A DNA stretch of 12,757 nucleotides from Ampelomyces quisqualis (Eukaryota > Ascomycota > Dothideomycetes > Pleosporales > Phaeosphaeriaceae), in contig JAGTXZ010000023.1 in NCBI GenBank assembly GCA_018398575.1, positions 1 to 12,757 on the forward strand, read 5' to 3'. This document shows, piece by piece, positions 8,936-12,757 of this stretch. A program made the translations under genes and the position numbers. Every line of letters begins with the position of its first letter. Position 1 is the stretch's first letter. A model generated the notes under the pieces. That model did not search any database. It had not been told where the DNA came from and saw only the letters and a list, made by a program, of their open reading frames with translations.

Positions 8936-9840
8936 CTAAGTTGTTATTAGAAAAGCCTAGATTGCTATTAAGAAAGCCTAGGCTATTATTAGAGAAACTA
9001 AGCATATCTCTAGAGATTAACTATACTGCATTATAGAACTTATTACTAGACTCTAAAGTAATAGTAATAGGTAAGTATAATAGACGCAGAATAGAACTGC
9101 GTAGACGTAAATTTTAGAGTAACGCGTATTTAAGCTGCTAAAGAAGCTTATTAATTGTAGCTAGGGTAGCAGCGTTAGGTAGGGGTAGTAAAGGAGTTGT
9201 TAGGAGAGTTTAGAAAGCTAGCAAAATTCTCTTAGCAACCTTAGGCTTAGCAGATAGCTCTTAGAATAGTAGCAGCTTAAGTAACAGCCTATACACTACA
9301 GCTAAAGACTTAACAGCCTTACTAGATAGAAAGGGAGTAGAAGAGTACTATAAGCTGCTCTTAGAACTAGGCTATTGCTTATAGAGAGATTAAGGAGTAG
9401 GCAGAGGCAGTGTTAAGCGCAGTAGGAATCAAATAAGCAGGCAATATTAAGCAGCAGCGTAGAAATCTATACTAAGTAAAGTAATTAACAGGCTTAGAAT
9501 AAGAGTATAAGAGTCTAAAAGTAAGGTAAAGTAGAGTATTTAATAAAAGCCTAAGTAACGCGCAGTTAAAACAACGCGCCTAACAACGCGCTAGTTAAGT
9601 AAGAGAAAAATAACAAATAGTAGTAATAGAGCATTAGTTAATTAGAAAAATTAGAAAAGAGAAAAGGCTTCTTTTTGTAAGAAGAGGAGAAAGCAGTACC
9701 CTCTAGTACAGCTATAAACTCTAAAGATGCGTTAAAAGAGAAGAGTTAATTCTACAAAAAGCTACTACAAAAATAAGATCTATAATAGAGAACTCTAATT
9801 GTTACAAGAGTTATTTAGACTACTTAAGCTATTACTTAAG
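8890..9840 (+). pseudogene. Unidentified coding remnant, part 2 (basic, repeat-bearing)
   Basis: From about 8900 the least interrupted frame is frame 1, one step from the frame used just upstream, so there is a likely indel or intron near 8900. It covers the 21-bp tandem repeat (LEKPxLL units), then IGKYNRRRIELRRRKF (about 9067-9114), a Ser-rich stretch, DRKGVEEYYKLLLELG (about 9325-9372) and a strongly basic C-terminal third rich in Lys and Arg. Only TAA and TAG interrupt it. I recognise no domain. Frame 2 over the same bases is also readable if its many stops were Gln, but that is the pattern expected of a shadow frame, so I prefer frame 1. Confidence 0.35.
8926..9000 (+). repeat. 21-bp tandem repeat inside a coding remnant
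   Basis: Three full copies and a partial fourth with period 21: units start at 8926, 8947, 8968 and 8989. Each reads approximately TTAGAAAAGCCTARRYTRYTA, seven codons (LEKPxLL in frame 1). The period is a multiple of three, so the repeat keeps the frame, as expected of a repeat that grew while the region was coding. Confidence 0.85.
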
Positions 9841-11040
9841 GCATCTATATTAACATCTCTAACTAATAGATTACTATTACTAGCTTCTAGGCTAGTATTA
9901 TTAACGCTATACTTTGCACTAGCTAAAGGCCTACTAACATTAAGCTAAGCTAAAGCCTTATTAGTAACAGTATTATTAGCATCCTTCTTAACATCCTTAT
10001 TAACTATAGCTAACTAAGGATCTAACTAAGCCTTCTTATAAGGCAACTTCTTAACCCTATAGCTCTTTATAGATAGACTAGAAATGCAACGCTTACTAGG
10101 AGATAGAGTGCCTAAGAGCCCCTTAGAGTTATAGCTAGCTTAAGAAGAGTTTTTAGAGACCTTGCTAGCATTAAAGTCTAGGCTTTAACAAGCTTTCTTA
10201 GCTAATAACTTTGCAAAATCTAGTAGACTAGACTTACTTAGAGCCCTAAAGCTACTAAGCTTCTTTGCTAGAGTTAGTAAACTACAATTGCGCAAATTCT
10301 TAGAAGGCAAGTTATTAAGAATAAGAGGGCTAAGAGTAATATAAAAGAGCTTAACAGCTCTAGTGCTCTTAACGCTATATAGAATAACTAGAGCGCCTAT
10401 AAATAATTAGCAAATAACTCTAGAGAAATAATAAAAAAGAATAACTAAAAAGGCGTTAGCTACTTACAATTTATTAAACACTACTCTTTAGCAGAAGAGA
10501 ATAAGTAGTTACTATAAGTACTATTATTTAGTAGCTTGCTCTAGAACCTAAACTATATACATAAGCTAGTAGACTTAAACGTCTAACTAGCTCTTACGCA
10601 GTAACTGCACAAGTGCTTAGACTTATCCTTAATAGAAGCTATGTTAATAGTGTAGTTAGTATAGCTTAGGATTAAGCTCTTAATGTAAGTGTTGTAAATC
10701 TTATACTTCTTAGCTCTAGAGTTATCTTTAAGGCTAAAGTAATTGCCTAGAGTAGAAAGCGACTTGTTAACATGTAGAGGCCTATTAGTCTTAATAACTA
10801 AGCTTGCCTACTTAGCTCTTAAATAAGAGCTAATAGCAAGTAGTAGTAGATAAGGCCTAAAGGTTTTCCTTGTAGACTTAAGAGTAACAAAGACTAACTA
10901 GAGCTTAGTAATAAGAGAGCAGCTTAGCTTTCTATCTTTATTTAATTTAACTAGCGCAAATATTAGTACGTGTTTAGCTTAACTTATTAATAAACTAGCA
11001 CTTACTCTAGTTAATTACATTACTGTAGCTAGAATAGTTA
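9781..11040 (-). pseudogene. Unidentified coding remnant on the minus strand, two frames
   Basis: Read right to left, one frame is unusually open from about 11035 to 10440 (about five stops in the first 145 codons). It includes KLNKDRKLSCSLITKL (about 10945-10900), STLGNYFSL and KYKIYNTYIKS (10760-10640), and a CSYC pair near 10600. From about 10500 the open frame is a different one and continues to about 9790: LAKKLSSFRALSKSSLLDF (around 10240), PSKRCISSLSIKSYR (around 10090), KKDANNTVTN (around 9975). Composition is charged and protein-like, while the opposite strand here reads as Leu-rich antisense. The switch near 10350-10500 could be an indel, an intron or an overlap. It converges with the + strand remnant ending near 9840. 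I cannot identify it and find no RT or transposase motif. Confidence 0.4.
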
Positions 11041-11640
11041 ACTAGGTACCTATAAACTAGAAAGTAAGTATCTCTATTAGGCCTAGGAACAAGCTTATTC
11101 TTTATTATAGCTTAAAGATAAAGGTAAAGTATAACTAAGAAGCTAAGAAAGTGTTAAGCGCGTGTATTAGAAAAATTCTAATTAACTAAATGCAAAGTGT
11201 TAATTAAGCAACTATTAGCAATAGCTAAGCTAGAAACTTAGAGCCCTAAAGTAAGAATGCGCTAAATTATAAAAAGAGGCAGCTAAGTAAGTAAGGAAGT
11301 AGAGTGTACGCTAGAGTAAAGTAGTATAGCTGCGTGCAGATAAGTTGCCTTAAAGAGCAAATAGAGGTAGTAAGGTAAGTAAGTAATAAGTAGACAATAC
11401 AAACTAAGCTAGAGCTAGTTAAAATACTTATTAATAAGGTAGAAAAGTTAAGTAGCTAATTATAGTATAGTAGTAGTAAAGTTATGCGTTAGGTAGGCTA
11501 AGAGAGAGAGAGGCGTAGAGCAAAGCAGTAAAAAAGAGAGTAGAGCTAAAAGGTAAAGTAAAGTTAGCTAACGCAAGACTTGTTATATAGGAGCTAAGTA
11601 ATACTATAGATTAAATTGTTATAAGTAAAAAGGATTCTAT
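11040..11640 (+). pseudogene. Unidentified basic, coiled-coil-like remnant
   Basis: Frame 3 on the + strand gives a hydrophilic protein-like sequence from about 11060 to 11600, with stops about every eight codons, all TAA or TAG. It includes SCLKEQIEVV (about 11346-11375), KLELVKILINKVEKL with leucines at heptad-like spacing (about 11406-11450), and an Arg/Lys/Glu-rich run ERERRRAK near 11500-11527. The mix suggests a coiled coil followed by a basic segment, as often seen at the C-terminus of transposases or in gag-like proteins, but no specific family is indicated. The minus strand here lacks charged residues, as expected of antisense. Confidence 0.3.
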
Positions 11641-11811
11641 TACTTGTTCTATACTATGTAAAGATTAATTAGATTAAATACTCTAAGCTAAGAAATAGCT
11701 TAATAAGTTAGTCTAGTCCTAAATAGATTCTATCTTATTAGTAACATGCTTAGTTATTACACGTAACAATTTTGTAATCTGCTAATTTACATACTCTGTT
11801 ATACACTCTCT

Positions 11812-11843
11812 AGATTAGGCAAACTTGTTAGCTTGCCTAATCT
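11812..11843. repeat. Perfect 11-bp stem hairpin
   Basis: AGATTAGGCAA (11812-11822) pairs perfectly with TTGCCTAATCT (11833-11843) across a 10-base loop. No T-run follows, so a terminator is unlikely. It could be a relic of a palindromic site inside an LTR or promoter. Confidence 0.85.
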
Positions 11844-12040
11844 GTTTAGTAGAGCAGAAGTAGTAATTAAGGCAAATAGTAGTACTACTTTATATTGCAG
11901 GCGTTGCGTTACTTAATTTATTAGCTTAAACGTAAGTTATTAGCGCGTAAATTCTTAACTATTTACTATATATATAATTAAATTTAATATTAGTATTATT
12001 TGCTTATAATTGTAGCTTACGTTATCTTAACTTAGTCTTA

Positions 12041-12047
12041 TATAAAG
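12041..12047 (+). promoter_or_regulatory. TATA box candidate
   Basis: TATAAAG, within TTATATAAAGGTC, 445 bases upstream of the inferred start codon at 12486 and directly before the structured leader. Such boxes are common in LTR promoters. AT-rich sequence makes chance matches likely, but the following GG and the context favour a real box. Confidence 0.4.
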
Positions 12048-12065
12048 GTCTTGTAAGCAGGTAGT

Positions 12066-12178
12066 CCTATATTATAGGAGCAAACAGACTCTTAGTATAG
12101 GTTTACCTATAGGCTAAGCTTTAATTTAAAGCGTTTGCTGTTACCTAGCCTATTAGCTAGGTAAGAGGCAGTCTGTTT
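12066..12178 (+). repeat. Cluster of nested inverted repeats just after the TATA box
   Basis: An outer pair AAACAGACT (12082-12090) / AGTCTGTTT (12170-12178) encloses GCTTTAA-T-TTAAAGC (12118-12132) and TTACCTAGC / GCTAGGTAA (12141-12149 / 12156-12164, loop 6). CCTATA-T-TATAGG (12066-12078) lies just upstream. All stems are perfect. In a transcript starting below the TATA box these would form a branched structure in the 5' leader, where retroelements place dimerisation or packaging signals. That role is only inferred. Confidence 0.7.
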
Positions 12179-12304
12179 ATGCATATTGTTATAGAGTAAG
12201 ATTGCGCAACTAGGTAAGAGAGCAGTAAGTAAGCTTGTTGCCTAGTAGTTACGTTGCTTAGGTATAAGAAGCCTACCTGCTCCCTTATTCTTATACTCTA
12301 GAGC

Positions 12305-12334
12305 ATTAATTAACTTATTAATTAACTTATTAAC
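12305..12334. repeat. 12-bp tandem repeat, 2.5 copies
   Basis: ATTAATTAACTT at 12305-12316 and 12317-12328, then a half copy ATTAAC. A CT-rich stretch follows to about 12425, as often found upstream of fungal start codons. Confidence 0.8.
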
Positions 12335-12485
12335 TAGCTACTTATCTATTAATTCTCTTTATTATCTACTTTATTAACTACTTTATCTATCTACTCTATT
12401 ATAGTAAGTTTTTTCTACTCTTAATCTAGTTTGTTGCTAACTCTAGTAGCCTCTTAAGAAGAATCTATTTGTTATAATTAACAAG

Positions 12486-12757
12486 ATAGCTTACGCGCGC
12501 GCCTACAAGAAGAACGCTACTACCCCTGCGCCTGCTAATAAAAGTAAAGACAACTAGGTTCTAGTAAATTCTTTACGCTAATTCTAGCGCAAGACTAAGC
12601 AACGTAATTCTACGCCTAAGAGTAGAGCAGTCTCTAGCAAAGAGACTATTAAAGTTAAGAAGAAAGAGCTTTACTCTAGTTTGTGCTTACGCTGCGCCTC
12701 TTAGTTTGCTAACAATTAAAGTAATAGCTACTACTATAGTAGAGCTAGATTAATAAT
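12486..12757 (+). pseudogene. 5' fragment of an unidentified gene with a CX2C motif, cut by the window end
   Basis: Frame 3 is readable from 12486 to the end (about 90 codons) with only TAG/TAA stops. It starts with ATAGCT; TGG is the favoured mutation site, so this was probably ATGGCT, with A at -3 as in a good fungal start context. The N-terminus is Ala/Thr/Pro/Lys-rich and disordered-looking, then basic (SKETIKVKKKELYSSL, about 12633-12683), then CLRC (12684-12695), probably the first half of a zinc-binding site whose remaining ligands lie downstream. Cys-rich segments like this occur in fungal gag-like and repeat-associated proteins, but I cannot name the family. Confidence 0.5.

Larger units (their letters stand above)
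11641..12485 (+). promoter_or_regulatory. Non-coding leader/promoter region, possible LTR
   Basis: No frame is readable. It contains, in order: a hairpin (11812-11843) beginning 15 bases after a TGTTATAC that could be an LTR start (11798), an AT-only tract (about 11968-11999), a TATA box (12041-12047), nested inverted repeats (12066-12178), a 12-bp tandem repeat (12305-12334), and a pyrimidine-rich tract (about 12338-12425) before the gene fragment at 12486. This is the layout of a fungal promoter with a long leader, or of a retrotransposon LTR plus leader. Without a second copy in the window I cannot tell these apart. Confidence 0.45.

Noticed and set aside
9001..9720. Gln-rich protein in frame 2
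   Set aside because: Apparent Gln-derived stops arise when the frame beside a true frame reads YTA-R junctions left by mutated Ser/Pro codons; frame 1 is less interrupted.
7640..11640. A second reverse transcriptase (LINE or Copia)
   Set aside because: No mutated version of the catalytic Tyr-x-Asp-Asp box in a plausible context was found on either strand.
12060..12180. tRNA gene
   Set aside because: The hairpins do not form an acceptor, D, anticodon and T-arm arrangement, and no T-loop consensus is visible.

Overview
The window looks like a heavily mutated, repeat-rich stretch of a filamentous ascomycete genome (Pezizomycotina). It holds no intact gene. C-to-T and G-to-A transitions in one narrow sequence context have damaged almost the whole window. 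From about base 830 onward I find essentially no TGA, TGG, CCA, TCG or CCG, and only an isolated TCA near 9430, while TAA, TAG, TTA and CTA are everywhere. ACA, GCA, ACG and GCG survive in good numbers. This is the pattern left by repeat-induced point mutation (RIP), a fungal defence that mutates duplicated DNA, here with an apparent need for a pyrimidine before the mutated C.

Bases 1-831 form a less damaged flank. They contain a 431-bp MITE-like element (214-644) with long inverted terminal repeats, two short arrays of the same 9-bp motif (141-176 and 782-817), and a G-rich stretch that still carries TGG and CCA.

Bases 832-7640 are the internal region of a Ty3/Gypsy LTR retrotransposon on the + strand. 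Despite a stop every 10-20 codons, the order is readable: gag, a zinc knuckle, a long spacer, aspartic protease, reverse transcriptase, RNase H, integrase (HHCC zinc finger, DDE core, GPY/F-like motif) and a C-terminal tail. Gag to protease is in one frame (codons start at positions 1 mod 3). RT to integrase is in another (0 mod 3), with the switch between about 3540 and 3660. Key catalytic Asp and Glu codons have become Asn and Lys by the same transitions. No LTRs are visible at either end.

Bases 7621-11640 hold further reading-frame remnants I cannot name: a + strand remnant at 7621-9840 with a 21-bp tandem repeat, a convergent - strand remnant at 11035-9781, and a basic, coiled-coil-like + strand segment at about 11040-11640.

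Bases 11641-12485 are non-coding and look like a promoter/leader or LTR: a hairpin, a TATA box, several nested inverted repeats, a 12-bp tandem repeat and a pyrimidine-rich tract. They lead to a 5' gene fragment at 12486-12757 whose start codon appears to have been mutated from ATG to ATA. It encodes a Cys-X2-Cys motif and runs off the window.
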